Below are positions 23,431 to 32,574 of a DNA stretch of 64,000 nt, in pieces. Both the position numbers and the translations under genes were made by a program. The first letter of the stretch is position 1. Each line of letters opens with the position of its first letter. Below the pieces are notes generated by a model that was given only the letters and a program-made list of their open reading frames with translations, made no database searches and had not been told where the DNA came from. This DNA comes from Palsa-504 sp050011155 (GTDB taxonomy: Bacteria > Actinomycetota > Actinomycetes > Streptosporangiales > Streptosporangiaceae): positions 1 to 64,000 of the forward strand of contig JBEKJP010000086.1 in the NCBI GenBank assembly GCA_050011155.1, in the 5' to 3' direction.

Positions 23431-24309
23431 TTACCCGGCATAACTCTGCCGATCCGGGGTCCGGGCCGGCTGCCAGCCCGGGGCGCCCAGGGCGTCGAAG
23501 GGGATCGTGCCCATGTCGTCCCAGCGGACCAGGTCGGCGCGGAACACCGGGCCGTCGACACAGGAGCGCACGATCCGGGTGATCCCGTCGGTCCCGGTGA
23601 CCGGCAGCACGCAGCCCATGCATACCCCGGTCCCGCAGGCCATCGGCATGTCCACCGACGCCTGCACCGGGATATCGTACCGGCCGGCGATCGCGGCGAC
23701 CTCCCGCAGCGCCGGGACGGGCGCGCACGCGTAGATCACGTCGGTCCTGGCCTCGCGGATGATCTGCTCCATCAGGCCGGTCACCTGGCCGCGCGCGCCG
23801 AACGAGCCGTCGGCGGTCACGACCGCCGCGCTGCGCCCGTTCCGCCGGGCGGTCAGCGCGCCGAACACCCGGTCCGCGCTCTCGCCGCCGAGCAGGTAGT
23901 CGATGCTGCTGCCGCGTTCCCGTAGCCGCGCCGCCAGCCCGAACAGCGGCGCGCCGCCGTAGCCGACGCCGATCAGCAGGCAGCTCGACGGATCCCTGGG
24001 GATGGGAAAGGGGCGGCCGAGCGGCCCCACGATGTCCAGTACGTCCCGGGCACGGAGCGAGGCGAGCCAGCGCGTGCCCGGCCCGCAGGCCTCGAACACG
24101 ATCTCCACCGTGCCGCCGTGGTCCGGCCGCACGTCGTGGACCGCGAACGCCCGCCGCCCGAGCATGGAGGTATCGGGGCCGCCGACGGCGATCGTCACGA
24201 ACTGGCCCGGCCGGAACTTGGTCGCGATGGCGGGCGCGACCAGGGTCAGCGCGTGGTATGCGTCGACCCGCCGCAGCGTCAGCACGGTCCCTCTAATCTG
24301 TACGGGCAT
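23431..24309 (-). CDS. pyrK: Dihydroorotate dehydrogenase electron-transfer subunit
   Basis: The 292-aa protein carries an FAD domain (FRPGQFVTIAV, RRAFAVHDV), an NAD-binding domain (LLIGVGYGGAPLFGLAARL) and a C-terminal [2Fe-2S] site with cysteines in ACGTGVCMGCV and RSC. It transfers electrons from PyrD to NAD. The ATG overlaps the carB stop by one base. The tail after the iron-sulfur cluster is about 40 residues longer than the cluster itself requires. Confidence 0.94.
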   Translation of the reverse strand: MPVQIRGTVLTLRRVDAYHALTLVAPAIATKFRPGQFVTIAVGGPDTSMLGRRAFAVHDVRPDHGGTVEIVFEACGPGTRWLASLRARDVLDIVGPLGRPFPIPRDPSSCLLIGVGYGGAPLFGLAARLRERGSSIDYLLGGESADRVFGALTARRNGRSAAVVTADGSFGARGQVTGLMEQIIREARTDVIYACAPVPALREVAAIAGRYDIPVQASVDMPMACGTGVCMGCVLPVTGTDGITRIVRSCVDGPVFRADLVRWDDMGTIPFDALGAPGWQPARTPDRQSYAG

Positions 24310-27300
24310 CAGCGTTCCCGCGCGAGCAGCGCGGCGTGCTCCTGGAGAGAGCGGACACCGACCTCGCCGCGAATGATGGCCTCGATGCCGTGCACGGCGG
24401 CGGCGAGTCCCGCGACCGTGGTTACGCAGGGGATGCCGCGGCGGACCGCGGCGGTGCGTATCTCGTAACCGTCCAGGCGCGGGCCGGACTGCCCCGGGCT
24501 GCCAAACGGCGTATTCACGATCAGGTCCACCTCGCCGGCGAGTATGCGCGTCACCACGGTCGGCTCGCCGTCGGGTCCGGGTCCGTCACCGTGCTTTCGC
24601 ACGATCTTGGCACGAACCCCGTTGCGGCGCAGCACCTCCGCGGTTCCCTCGGTGGCCCAGATCTCGAAACCCAGGTCGGCTAGGCGCTTGACCGGGAAGA
24701 TCATCGACCGCTTGTCCCTGTTGGCTACCGAGACGAAGGCCCGCCCCTTGACCGGCAGCGACCCGTACACCGCGGCCTGGGCTTTCGCGTACGCGGTGCC
24801 GAACGCCGTGTCGATGCCCATCACCTCGCCGGTCGAGCGCATCTCCGGGCCGAGCACGGTGTCCACGCCCTGCCCGGACGGATCGCGGAACCGGCCGAAC
24901 GGCAGCACGGCTTCCTTCACCGCCACCGGTGCGTCCAGCGGCATCTCGCCGCCGTCCCCGGCGGCCCGCAGCATCCCCTCCGTGCGCAGTTCGGCCACGG
25001 TGGCGCCGAGCATGATCCGGGCCGCGGCCTTGGCCAGCGGAACCGCGGTGGCCTTGGATACGAACGGGACCGTGCGCGACGCCCGCGGGTTGGCCTCGAG
25101 CACGTACAGCACTCCCCCGGCCAGCGCGTACTGGACGTTCAGCAGGCCGCGCACGCCCACCCCGGCGGCGATGGACCGGGTGGCCGCGCGGATCTGCGCG
25201 ATGTCACTGCGCCCGAGGGTGATCGGCGGCAGCGCGCAGGCGGAGTCGCCGGAGTGGATGCCCGCCTCCTCGATGTGCTCCATGACCCCGCCGAGGTAGA
25301 GCTCGGCGCCGTCGTAGAGCGCGTCGACGTCGACCTCGATCGCGTCGTCCAGGAACTTGTCGATCAGCACCGGGTGTCCCGGGCTCACCTCGGTGGCCCG
25401 GGACATGTAGGAGCGCAGCGTGGCGTCGTCGTAGACGATCTCCATGCCGCGGCCGCCGAGCACGTAGGAGGGCCGCACCAGGACCGGGTACCCGATCTCG
25501 CGGGCGATCAGGGCCGCCTCGTCCTGCGAGATGGCGGTCCCGTTCCGCGGCGCGCTCAGCCCGGCTTCTTCCAGCACCCGGGCGAACGCGCCCCGGTCCT
25601 CGGCCAGGTGGATCGCGTCGGGGCTGGTGCCCACCACGGGGACGCCGGCCGCCGCCAGCGCGCGCGACAGGCCGAGCGGCGTCTGGCCGCCGAGCTGCAC
25701 GATCACGCCCCGGACCGGGCCGGTGGCCTGCTCGGCCCGCACCACCTCGAGCACGTCCTCCAGGGTGAGCGGCTCGAAGTACAGCCGGCTGGAGGTGTCG
25801 TAGTCGGTGGAGACGGTCTCCGGGTTGCAGTTGACCATCACGGTCTCGTAACCCGCTTCGGCCAGCGCGAACGAGGCGTGCACGCACGCGTAGTCGAACT
25901 CGATGCCCTGGCCGATCCGGTTCGGGCCGCTGCCGAGGATGATCACCTTGGGCATGCTGCCCTCCGGCACCTCGGTCTCGTCGTCGTAGGTCGAGTACAG
26001 GTACGGGGTGCGGGCGGCGAACTCCGCGGCGCAGGTGTCCACCGCGTGGTAGACCGGGCGCACGCCGAGCGCCCAGCGCACCTCGCGGATCACGGTTTCC
26101 GTGCTGCCGCGCAGGTCGGCCAGCTGAGCGTCGGAGAAGCCGTTCTGTTTGGCCGTGGTGAGCGTGTCCGCGTCCAGGACGGCGGAACGCGCCACCCGTT
26201 CGGCAATCTGGTTTATGTGCTGGATCTGCTCGATGAACCAGGGGTCGATGCCGGTCACCCCGGCGATGTCCGCCGCGCTGGCGCCGGCCCGCAGCGCCTG
26301 GTGGATGGTGGACAGCCGCCCGTCGTGCGGGGTCGCGCAGTCACGCAGCAAGCTCGCCGCGTCCCGCGGTGGCATGGCGTAGCCGAACGGCCCGTGCCTG
26401 CTCTCCAGCGACCGCAGGGCCTTCTGCAGCGCCTCGGGGAAACTCCGGCCGATGGCCATCGCCTCGCCGACGCTCTTCATATGGGTGGTGAGCGCGGGGT
26501 CCGCGCCGGGGAACTTCTCGAACGCGAACCGCGGCACCTTGACCACCACGTAGTCCAGCGCGGGCTCGAAGCAGGCCGGGGTCTGCCCGGTGATGTCGTT
26601 CGGGATCTCGTCCAGGGTGTAGCCGATGGCCAGCCGAGCCGCGATCTTGGCGATCGGGAATCCGGTGGCCTTCGAGGCCAGCGCGCTGCTGCGCGAGACG
26701 CGCGGGTTCATCTCGATCACGACCATCCGGCCGGTGCTCGGCTCCACCGCGAACTGGATGTTGCAGCCGCCGGTGTCCACCCCGACCGCGCGCATGATGG
26801 CGATCGCGGTGTCGCGCATCCGCTGGTACTCACGGTCGGTGAGCGTCATGGCCGGGGCGACGGTGACCGAGTCACCGGTATGCACGCCCATCGGGTCGAT
26901 GTTCTCGATCGAGCAGACGACGACCACGTTGTCCGCCTGGTCGCGCATCAGCTCGAGCTCGAACTCCTTCCAGCCGAGGATGCTCTCCTCGAGCAGGACC
27001 TCGTGGGTCGGGCTGGCGTCCAGGCCGGTACCGGCGATCCGCCGCAGGTCATCCTCGGTTTTCGCGATGCCGGACCCGAGGCCGCCGAGGGTGAAGCTCG
27101 GGCGGATCACGACCGGGTAGCCGAGGTCCGCGGCGGTGGCGAGGCATTCGTCCAGGCTGCGGCAGATGGTGCTGCTCGGCACCTCGGCACCGAGCCCGAT
27201 GACGATCTCCTTGAACCGCTCCCGGTCCTCGCCGGCCCGGATGGCGTCGATGTTCGCGCCGATCAGCTCGACGTTGTACTTGGCCAGCACGCCCTGGTCG

Positions 27301-27608
27301 TGCAAGGCGACGGCCGCGTTCAGCGCGGTCTGGCCGCCCAGGGTGGGCAGCACGGCGTCCGGGCGCTGGATGGCGATGACCTTCTCCAGCGTGTCGGTCG
27401 TGATCGGCTCGACGTAGGTGGCGTCGGCGAACTCAGGATCGGTCATGATCGTGGCGGGGTTGGAGTTGACGAGGCTGACCCGGATGCCCTCGGCCTTCAG
27501 CACCCGGCAGGCCTGGGTGCCCGAGTAGTCGAACTCGCAGCCCTGTCCGATGACGATCGGGCCGGACCCGATCACCAGCACCGACTTCAGGTCCTCACGC
27601 CTCGGCAC
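24309..27608 (-). CDS. carB: Carbamoyl-phosphate synthase, large subunit
   Basis: CarB makes carbamoyl phosphate from bicarbonate, ammonia and two ATP. The 1099-aa protein has two homologous ATP-grasp halves, starting PRREDLKSVLVIGSGPIVIGQGCEFDYSG and, in the middle, KVIILGSGPNRIGQGIEFDYAC. The C-terminal MGS-like regulatory domain follows (KGRAFVSVANRDKRSMIFPVKRL, VNTPFGSPGQSG). The GTG at 27608 overlaps carA by 14 bp; no better start exists. It is the longest gene of the operon. Confidence 0.97.
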   Translation of the reverse strand: MPRREDLKSVLVIGSGPIVIGQGCEFDYSGTQACRVLKAEGIRVSLVNSNPATIMTDPEFADATYVEPITTDTLEKVIAIQRPDAVLPTLGGQTALNAAVALHDQGVLAKYNVELIGANIDAIRAGEDRERFKEIVIGLGAEVPSSTICRSLDECLATAADLGYPVVIRPSFTLGGLGSGIAKTEDDLRRIAGTGLDASPTHEVLLEESILGWKEFELELMRDQADNVVVVCSIENIDPMGVHTGDSVTVAPAMTLTDREYQRMRDTAIAIMRAVGVDTGGCNIQFAVEPSTGRMVVIEMNPRVSRSSALASKATGFPIAKIAARLAIGYTLDEIPNDITGQTPACFEPALDYVVVKVPRFAFEKFPGADPALTTHMKSVGEAMAIGRSFPEALQKALRSLESRHGPFGYAMPPRDAASLLRDCATPHDGRLSTIHQALRAGASAADIAGVTGIDPWFIEQIQHINQIAERVARSAVLDADTLTTAKQNGFSDAQLADLRGSTETVIREVRWALGVRPVYHAVDTCAAEFAARTPYLYSTYDDETEVPEGSMPKVIILGSGPNRIGQGIEFDYACVHASFALAEAGYETVMVNCNPETVSTDYDTSSRLYFEPLTLEDVLEVVRAEQATGPVRGVIVQLGGQTPLGLSRALAAAGVPVVGTSPDAIHLAEDRGAFARVLEEAGLSAPRNGTAISQDEAALIAREIGYPVLVRPSYVLGGRGMEIVYDDATLRSYMSRATEVSPGHPVLIDKFLDDAIEVDVDALYDGAELYLGGVMEHIEEAGIHSGDSACALPPITLGRSDIAQIRAATRSIAAGVGVRGLLNVQYALAGGVLYVLEANPRASRTVPFVSKATAVPLAKAAARIMLGATVAELRTEGMLRAAGDGGEMPLDAPVAVKEAVLPFGRFRDPSGQGVDTVLGPEMRSTGEVMGIDTAFGTAYAKAQAAVYGSLPVKGRAFVSVANRDKRSMIFPVKRLADLGFEIWATEGTAEVLRRNGVRAKIVRKHGDGPGPDGEPTVVTRILAGEVDLIVNTPFGSPGQSGPRLDGYEIRTAAVRRGIPCVTTVAGLAAAVHGIEAIIRGEVGVRSLQEHAALLARER

Positions 27609-28827
27609 GGTTCACCCCCCGCTTTTGTTCAAGCATGGTGCAGAACTGATCGAAGTGGTCGGCGGCGTCGTGCGGGCCTGGTGCCGCTTCCGGGTGGTAC
27701 TGCACGCTGAAAACCGGCCGCTCGAGCAGGCGCAGTCCTTCCACCACGCCGTCGTTGAGGTTCACGTGGCTGACGATGGCCGGACCATAAGGAGTAACGA
27801 ACGAGTGCCTTGCCTGCCCGGGAACGTGCGACCAGGTGGTGGCGTCGGCGCGCGTTTGCGCGGGTACGTCTTCGTGGCCGTCTTGGCCGTCTTGGCCGTC
27901 TTGGCCGTCTTGGCCGGGGAGGGCGGCGGCGAAGCCGTGGTTGTGGCTGGTGATGTAGACGCGCCCGGTGGCGAGGTCCATCACCGGCTGGTTCACGCCG
28001 CGGTGGCCGTACCGGAGCTTATAGGTGCCCAGGCCGAGGGCCCGGGCCAGGATCTGGCTGCCGAGGCAGATGCCGAACACCGGGACGCCCGCGTCGAGCA
28101 CCCCGCGCATCGCGTCGACGGCGTACGTGGCCGCGGCCGGATCGCCGGGACCGTTGCTGAAGAAGACTCCGTCCGGCGAGGCGGCCAGGATCTGCTCCGC
28201 CGTCGTGATGGCCGGCACGACCAGGACCTCGCAGCCCCGGGCCGCGAGATTCCGCGGCGTGGACACCTTGATGCCCAGGTCCACGGCGACCACGCGATAG
28301 CGGGCCGCCCCCTGCGCCGGGACGGTGTACGGCTCGGGCGTGCTCACCACCCGGGCCAGGTCGGCCCCGGTCATCTCCGGGCTGGCGAGGACCCGCTCGA
28401 GCAGTTTTTCCTGGCTGGTCTCGACGGTGCTGATGGCCGCCCGCATGGCCCCCTGCTCCCGTACCCGCCTGGTCAGCAGCCTGGTACCGCGCACGGCGAT
28501 ACCGGTTACGCCCTCAGCCCGCAGGTAGGCGTCCAGTCCGGCGGTGGCGCGCCAGCTCGACGCCAGCCGGGCCGGCTCGCGCACCACGTACCCGCTGACC
28601 CACACCTGACGGGACTCGGGATCTTCCTCGTTGACCCCGGTGTTGCCGATATGCGGCGCGGTCATCGCGACGATCTGGCGGCAGTACGACGGATCGGTCA
28701 GCGTCTCCTGGTACCCGGTCATCCCGGTGTTGAAGACCATCTCGCCGAACGTCTCGCCTTCCGCCCCGAAGCCGGTGCCGTGCAGCGTGGTGCCGTCCTC
28801 CAAGACCAGCAGGGCCGGACGCGTCAT
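27595..28827 (-). CDS. carA: Carbamoyl-phosphate synthase, small (glutaminase) subunit
   Basis: CarA releases ammonia from glutamine for CarB. The 410-aa protein has the N-terminal CPSase domain (LEDGTTLHGTGFGAEGETFGEMVFNTGMTGYQE) and a class I glutaminase with nucleophile Cys in VFGICLGSQIL and the His/Glu pair in VQYHPEAAPGP. An insert of about 40 residues with GQDGQDGQDGQDG follows HNHGFA. The ATG at 28827 is preferred because GGGAG lies 8 nt upstream; an ATG five codons earlier lacks a ribosome site. Confidence 0.95.
   Translation of the reverse strand: MTRPALLVLEDGTTLHGTGFGAEGETFGEMVFNTGMTGYQETLTDPSYCRQIVAMTAPHIGNTGVNEEDPESRQVWVSGYVVREPARLASSWRATAGLDAYLRAEGVTGIAVRGTRLLTRRVREQGAMRAAISTVETSQEKLLERVLASPEMTGADLARVVSTPEPYTVPAQGAARYRVVAVDLGIKVSTPRNLAARGCEVLVVPAITTAEQILAASPDGVFFSNGPGDPAAATYAVDAMRGVLDAGVPVFGICLGSQILARALGLGTYKLRYGHRGVNQPVMDLATGRVYITSHNHGFAAALPGQDGQDGQDGQDGHEDVPAQTRADATTWSHVPGQARHSFVTPYGPAIVSHVNLNDGVVEGLRLLERPVFSVQYHPEAAPGPHDAADHFDQFCTMLEQKRGVNRAEA
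27876..27911 (-). repeat. 9-bp tandem repeat x4 inside carA
   Basis: GGCCGTCTT is repeated four times exactly, encoding Gly-Gln-Asp units on the minus strand within the glutaminase domain. Confidence 0.9.
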
Positions 28828-28858
28828 TTCGGTATCTCCCATTTCAATGCCAGCCGCA

Positions 28859-30157
28859 TCAGGCCAGCTTCCCGTCGAGCACGGTCGGGACGCCGCGCAG
28901 GAAGGTGGCCACCACCCGGCCGGGCAGCTCCATACCGGCGAACGGGGTGTTGCGGCTCTTGGACGCGCCGCCCGGCGTCACCGCCTCAGCCGGCGCCGCC
29001 GGGTCGTACAAGGTGAGGTTGGCGGGCGCGCCCGGCGCCAGCGGGACGCCCTGCCCGGTCAGCCGCCCGATCCTGGCCGGGCGGACGGACATCCGGTCGG
29101 CGACCCCGGCCCAGTCGAGCAGCCCGGTGTCCACCATCGCCCGCTGCACCACCCGGAGCGCGGTCTCCAGGCCGGTCATGCCGAACGCCGCCTCGGACCA
29201 TTCCGTTTCCTTGGCCTCCACCGGGTGCGGGGCGTGGTCGGTGGCCACGCAGTCGATGGTGCCGTCGGCGAGGGCCCGCCTGAGCTCGGCCACGTCGCCG
29301 GCGGTGCGCAGCGGCGGGTTGACCTTGAACACCGGGTCGTAGCCCACTGCGAGTTCGTCGGTCAGCAGCAGGTGATGCGGCGTGACCTCGGCGGTGACCG
29401 GCCATCCCTTGGACTTGGCCCAGCGGATGATCTCGGCCGACCCGGCCGTGGAGACGTGACAGACGTGCAGGGCCGAGCCGACGTGCGCGGCCAGCAGGCA
29501 GTCCCGCGCGATGATGCCCTCCTCGGCCACCGCGGGCCAGCCCGCCAGGCCCAGCCTGGCCGACATCTCACCCTCGTTGAGCTGGGCGTTCTCGGTGAGC
29601 CGAGGATCTTGCGCGTGCTGTGCGATCACCCCGTCGAAGGCCTTGACGTACTCCAGGGCCCGGCGCATCAGCAGCGGGTCAGCCACGCACCGGCCGTCGT
29701 CGGAGAACACGCGGACCCGCGCGACCGAATCCGCCATCGTGCCGAGCTCGGCTAGCCGGGTGCCGTTGAGGCCGATCGTGACCGCGCCCACCGGCTGGAC
29801 GTCGCAGTGGCCGGCGGCCCGGCCGAGCCGCCAGACCTGTTCGACCACCCCGGCGGTGTCGGCCACGGGGTCGGTGTTGGCCATGGCGTGCACGGCGGTG
29901 AAGCCGCCGAGGGCCGCGGCCGCCGTTCCGGTCTGCACGGTCTCGGCGTCTTCGCGGCCCGGCTCGCGCAGGTGCGTGTGCAGATCGACCAAGCCGGGCA
30001 GGGCGATCAGGCCGTCCGCGTCGAGGGCCCTGGCCCCAGAGTGTTCCAGGTCCGGGCCGATGTCCGTGATAGATCCGCCGCTGAGCAGGATGCTGGTCGG
30101 TCCGTCGCCCCCGGGGGTCATGACGCCCTTGATCAGCCAGCTGTCGTGGTCCGTCAT
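28859..30157 (-). CDS. pyrC: Dihydroorotase
   Basis: PyrC cyclises carbamoyl aspartate to dihydroorotate with a binuclear zinc site. The 432-aa, class I type protein shows PGLVDLHTHLREPG (metal-binding HxH), the histidines of the middle barrel (AQHAQDPRLT, HVCHVSTAGSAE), EVTPHHLLLTDE, and ATDHAPHPVEAKE with the catalytic Asp. The ATG overlaps the pyrB stop by one base. A 31-nt gap separates it from carA. Confidence 0.96.
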   Translation of the reverse strand: MTDHDSWLIKGVMTPGGDGPTSILLSGGSITDIGPDLEHSGARALDADGLIALPGLVDLHTHLREPGREDAETVQTGTAAAALGGFTAVHAMANTDPVADTAGVVEQVWRLGRAAGHCDVQPVGAVTIGLNGTRLAELGTMADSVARVRVFSDDGRCVADPLLMRRALEYVKAFDGVIAQHAQDPRLTENAQLNEGEMSARLGLAGWPAVAEEGIIARDCLLAAHVGSALHVCHVSTAGSAEIIRWAKSKGWPVTAEVTPHHLLLTDELAVGYDPVFKVNPPLRTAGDVAELRRALADGTIDCVATDHAPHPVEAKETEWSEAAFGMTGLETALRVVQRAMVDTGLLDWAGVADRMSVRPARIGRLTGQGVPLAPGAPANLTLYDPAAPAEAVTPGGASKSRNTPFAGMELPGRVVATFLRGVPTVLDGKLA

Positions 30158-31113
30158 CAGGCCTCCCCCGTGGCCGGGAACTCTGTGCCGCCGAGCAGCA
30201 GGTACAGGACGGCCATCCGGGTGGTGACCCCGTTGGCGACCTGCTCCACGATCGTCGAGCGGACCGAATCCGCTACCTCAGCCGCGATCTCGACTCCCCT
30301 GTTCATCGGCCCGGGATGCATGACGATGGCGTGGGCGGGCAGCCGCGCCATCCGCTCGCCGTCGAGCCCGTAGCGGCGGCTGTACTCACGCACGCTCGGG
30401 AAATAGGCGGCGTTCATCCGCTCCTGCTGGACCCGGAGCATCATCACCACGTCACTCTTGGGCAGCTCGCTGTCCAGCTCGTAGCTGACGGCGCAGGGCC
30501 AGCTGCCGACGGCGAGCGGCAGCAACGTCGGCGGCGCGGCCAGGGTCACCTCGGCGCCGAGGGTGCTGAGCAGCAGCACGTTGGAGCGGGCGACCCGGCT
30601 GTGCAGCACGTCCCCCACGATCGTCACCCGCAGGCCGTCGAGCCCGGCGCCGCGCGCGCCGTTCCCTCTCAGCCGACGCCGGATGGTGAACGCGTCCAGC
30701 AGGGCCTGGGTGGGATGCTCGTGGGTGCCGTCCCCGGCGTTCAGCACGCTGCCGCGCACCCAGCCGGCCAGCCGGTGCGCCGCGCCGGACGCCCCGTGCC
30801 TGATCACCACCGCGTCCGCGCCCATCGCCTCGAGCGTCAGCGCGGTGTCCTTGAGGCTCTCCCCCTTGGCCACGCTGGACCCCTTGGCCGAGAAGTTGAT
30901 CACGTCGGCGGACAGCCGCTTGGCCGCGGCCTCGAACGAGATCCTGGTCCGGGTCGAGTCCTCGTAGAAGAGGTTGACCACGGTCCGCCCGCGCAGCGTC
31001 GGCAGTTTCTTGATCGGGCGGTCGGCCAGGTGAGCCAGCTCCTCCGCGGTGTCGAGGATGAGCAGCGCGTCGGCCAGGCTCAGGTCGCCCGCCGAGATCA
31101 GGTGACGCCTCAT
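30157..31113 (-). CDS. pyrB: Aspartate carbamoyltransferase, catalytic subunit
   Basis: PyrB condenses carbamoyl phosphate with aspartate. The 318-aa protein has the carbamoyl-phosphate motif YEDSTRTRISFE, GDGTHEHPTQALLDAFTI, and the aspartate-binding MHPGPMNRGVEI. No pyrI regulatory subunit is present, as is usual in this group. The ATG lies in an ATGA overlap with the pyrR stop, giving translational coupling to the PyrR-controlled leader. Confidence 0.97.
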   Translation of the reverse strand: MRRHLISAGDLSLADALLILDTAEELAHLADRPIKKLPTLRGRTVVNLFYEDSTRTRISFEAAAKRLSADVINFSAKGSSVAKGESLKDTALTLEAMGADAVVIRHGASGAAHRLAGWVRGSVLNAGDGTHEHPTQALLDAFTIRRRLRGNGARGAGLDGLRVTIVGDVLHSRVARSNVLLLSTLGAEVTLAAPPTLLPLAVGSWPCAVSYELDSELPKSDVVMMLRVQQERMNAAYFPSVREYSRRYGLDGERMARLPAHAIVMHPGPMNRGVEIAAEVADSVRSTIVEQVANGVTTRMAVLYLLLGGTEFPATGEA

Positions 31114-31685
31114 GGCCGCCTCCCGTCGTCGCTGATCGTCACGCCGTCCTGCCCGTCCACCTCGGCCAGCAGGACATGCACCACCTCGCGGTGCGAGGTC
31201 GGCAGGTTCTTGCCCACGTAGTCGGCCCGGATCGGTAGCTCGCGGTGGCCGCGGTCGACTAGGACCGCGAGCTGGACCGCCCGCGGGCGGCCGAGGTCGT
31301 TGAGCGCGTCGAGGGCGGCACGGACCGTGCGGCCCGAGAACAGCACGTCGTCGACCAGGACGACGGTCTTGCCGTCCACGCCGCCGGGCGGGAGCTCGGT
31401 CCGACCCAGCGCCCGGGCCGGATGCAGCCGCAGGTCATCGCGGTGCATAGTCACGTCGAGCGAGCCGCAGGGAACGTCGAGTCCCTCGAACTCCCCGATC
31501 CGGGCGGCGAGACGGCGGGCTAGCGGCACCCCGCGCGTGGGAATGCCGAGCAAGATGACCCCGTCGCCGCCATGCGTCCGCTCCAGGATCTCGTGAGCGA
31601 TCCTGGTCAGCGCCCGCCTGATCTCCTCGACGTCGAGGACCGCGAGGCCATCACGCCCCGCGACCGGACTGCTGGCCGCGCACAT
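31110..31685 (-). CDS. pyrR: Pyrimidine operon regulator / uracil phosphoribosyltransferase-like protein
   Basis: PyrR binds pyr-operon leader RNA when UMP is high. It is 191 aa, with the PRPP-binding loop TVVLVDDVLFSGRTVRAA and an RNA-binding face typical of the family (SLDVTMHRDDLR, LVDRGHRELPIRADYVGKNLPTS). The ATG follows AAAGGAGGT by 7 nt. This ribosome site lies inside the predicted PyrR-binding hairpin just upstream, so autoregulation of translation of the whole pyrR-pyrB-pyrC... operon is likely. Confidence 0.96.
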   Translation of the reverse strand: MCAASSPVAGRDGLAVLDVEEIRRALTRIAHEILERTHGGDGVILLGIPTRGVPLARRLAARIGEFEGLDVPCGSLDVTMHRDDLRLHPARALGRTELPPGGVDGKTVVLVDDVLFSGRTVRAALDALNDLGRPRAVQLAVLVDRGHRELPIRADYVGKNLPTSHREVVHVLLAEVDGQDGVTISDDGRRP

Positions 31686-31689
31686 AGAA

Positions 31690-31723
31690 CGGACCTCCTT
31701 TCCCGCCTCGCTGGACGGTCCTT
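31690..31723 (-). promoter_or_regulatory. PyrR-binding RNA element covering the pyrR ribosome site
   Basis: On the minus strand GGACCGTCCAGCGAGGCGGG followed by AAAGGAGGTCCG forms a stem (GGACC/GGTCC) with the conserved GUCCAGCGAGGC core of PyrR sites. The 3' arm contains the GGAGGT ribosome site of pyrR. No U-tract follows, so control by blocking ribosome binding fits better than termination. Confidence 0.8.
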
Positions 31724-32067
31724 AAAGGATGTCTACGTTGATGATCATACGGGGAGTTACCAGTAACCCCAGCCGCTTTGCACTTACCCGCAAGTCATGT
31801 GATTTACGTCACACAGAACGTATCGCGACAGAACATGACGAGAGTTGGCTATGTGGCCGCAACAGGCCCACAGCGACGGGAAACCCGATTTCAGCTGGGT
31901 TCTGGCCGGCCGGCGGAGGGTACATAGCGATCAGGGAGAGCTAGCCGGTTACCGGCCGAGTTAAGCCAGTTTTTGCCATTCGGCTTGACCTTATAGCGCT
32001 CGCCGCCTACCGTCACTGAGCGTAACCGTTACCGTAAGCGACGACTGGCCGGGGAACCGAGGAAAGA
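31724..32067. other. Divergent pyrR/bldD intergenic region with GTTAC/GTAAC palindromes
   Basis: No gene was found. On the pyrR side TAGACA (31735-31730, minus) is a possible -10. GTTAC-CA-GTAAC is at 31756-31767, CCGGTTACCGG at 31945-31955 and GTAACCGTTAC at 32022-32032. The last lies in the bldD leader. Confidence 0.5.
31985..32013 (+). promoter_or_regulatory. bldD promoter TTGACC-17-TACCGT
   Basis: TTGACC (31985-31990) and TACCGT (32008-32013) are 17 nt apart. GTCACTGAG across the -10/+1 region contains a TCACT half of the BldD box, fitting the autorepression known for bldD in Streptomyces. Confidence 0.65.
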
Positions 32068-32562
32068 ATGCCATCTGAGTACGCCAAGACCCTTGGCGCG
32101 CGGCTGCGCGCCATCCGCACGCAGCAGGGTCTCTCGCTGCACGGAGTCGAAGAGAAGTCGCGTGGCCGCTGGAAGGCCGTGGTTGTGGGTTCGTATGAGC
32201 GTGGCGACCGGTCGGTGACCGTCCAGAAGCTCGCCGAACTGGCCGAGTTCTACGGGGTTCCGGTGTCCGAGCTACTGCCCGGCGACTCCGCCCCCACGCC
32301 GCTGGTGCCCACGCCCAAGCTCGTCATCGACCTTGAGCGGATGGGGCAGCTGCCCAAGGACAAGGTGGGCCCGCTCGCCCGTTACGTCGCGACCATCCAG
32401 AGCCAGCGCGGTGACTACAACGGCCGTGTCCTTTCGGTCCGGCACGAGGACCTGCGCTCGCTCGCGGTTATCTACGACAAGTCCCCCGCCGACCTCACCG
32501 AAGAGCTCATCAGCTGGGGCGTGCTCGACGCTGACGCGCGCGGCGCGATGGACGGGTTCTGA
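32068..32562 (+). CDS. bldD: Developmental regulator BldD
   Basis: BldD is the c-di-GMP-responsive repressor that holds filamentous actinobacteria in vegetative growth. The 164-aa protein has the N-terminal helix-turn-helix (EYAKTLGARLRAIRTQQGLSLHGVEEKS, KAVVVGSYERGDRSVTVQKLAELA) and a C-terminal domain with RGD at 114-116 and R125-H-E-D128. These align with the RGD-x8-RQDD c-di-GMP signature, with His/Glu replacing Gln/Asp in the middle. The ATG follows CCGAGGAAAGA. Divergence from pyrR is the standard actinobacterial order. Confidence 0.97.
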   Translation: MPSEYAKTLGARLRAIRTQQGLSLHGVEEKSRGRWKAVVVGSYERGDRSVTVQKLAELAEFYGVPVSELLPGDSAPTPLVPTPKLVIDLERMGQLPKDKVGPLARYVATIQSQRGDYNGRVLSVRHEDLRSLAVIYDKSPADLTEELISWGVLDADARGAMDGF

Positions 32563-32574
32563 CCCGCTAGCCCG

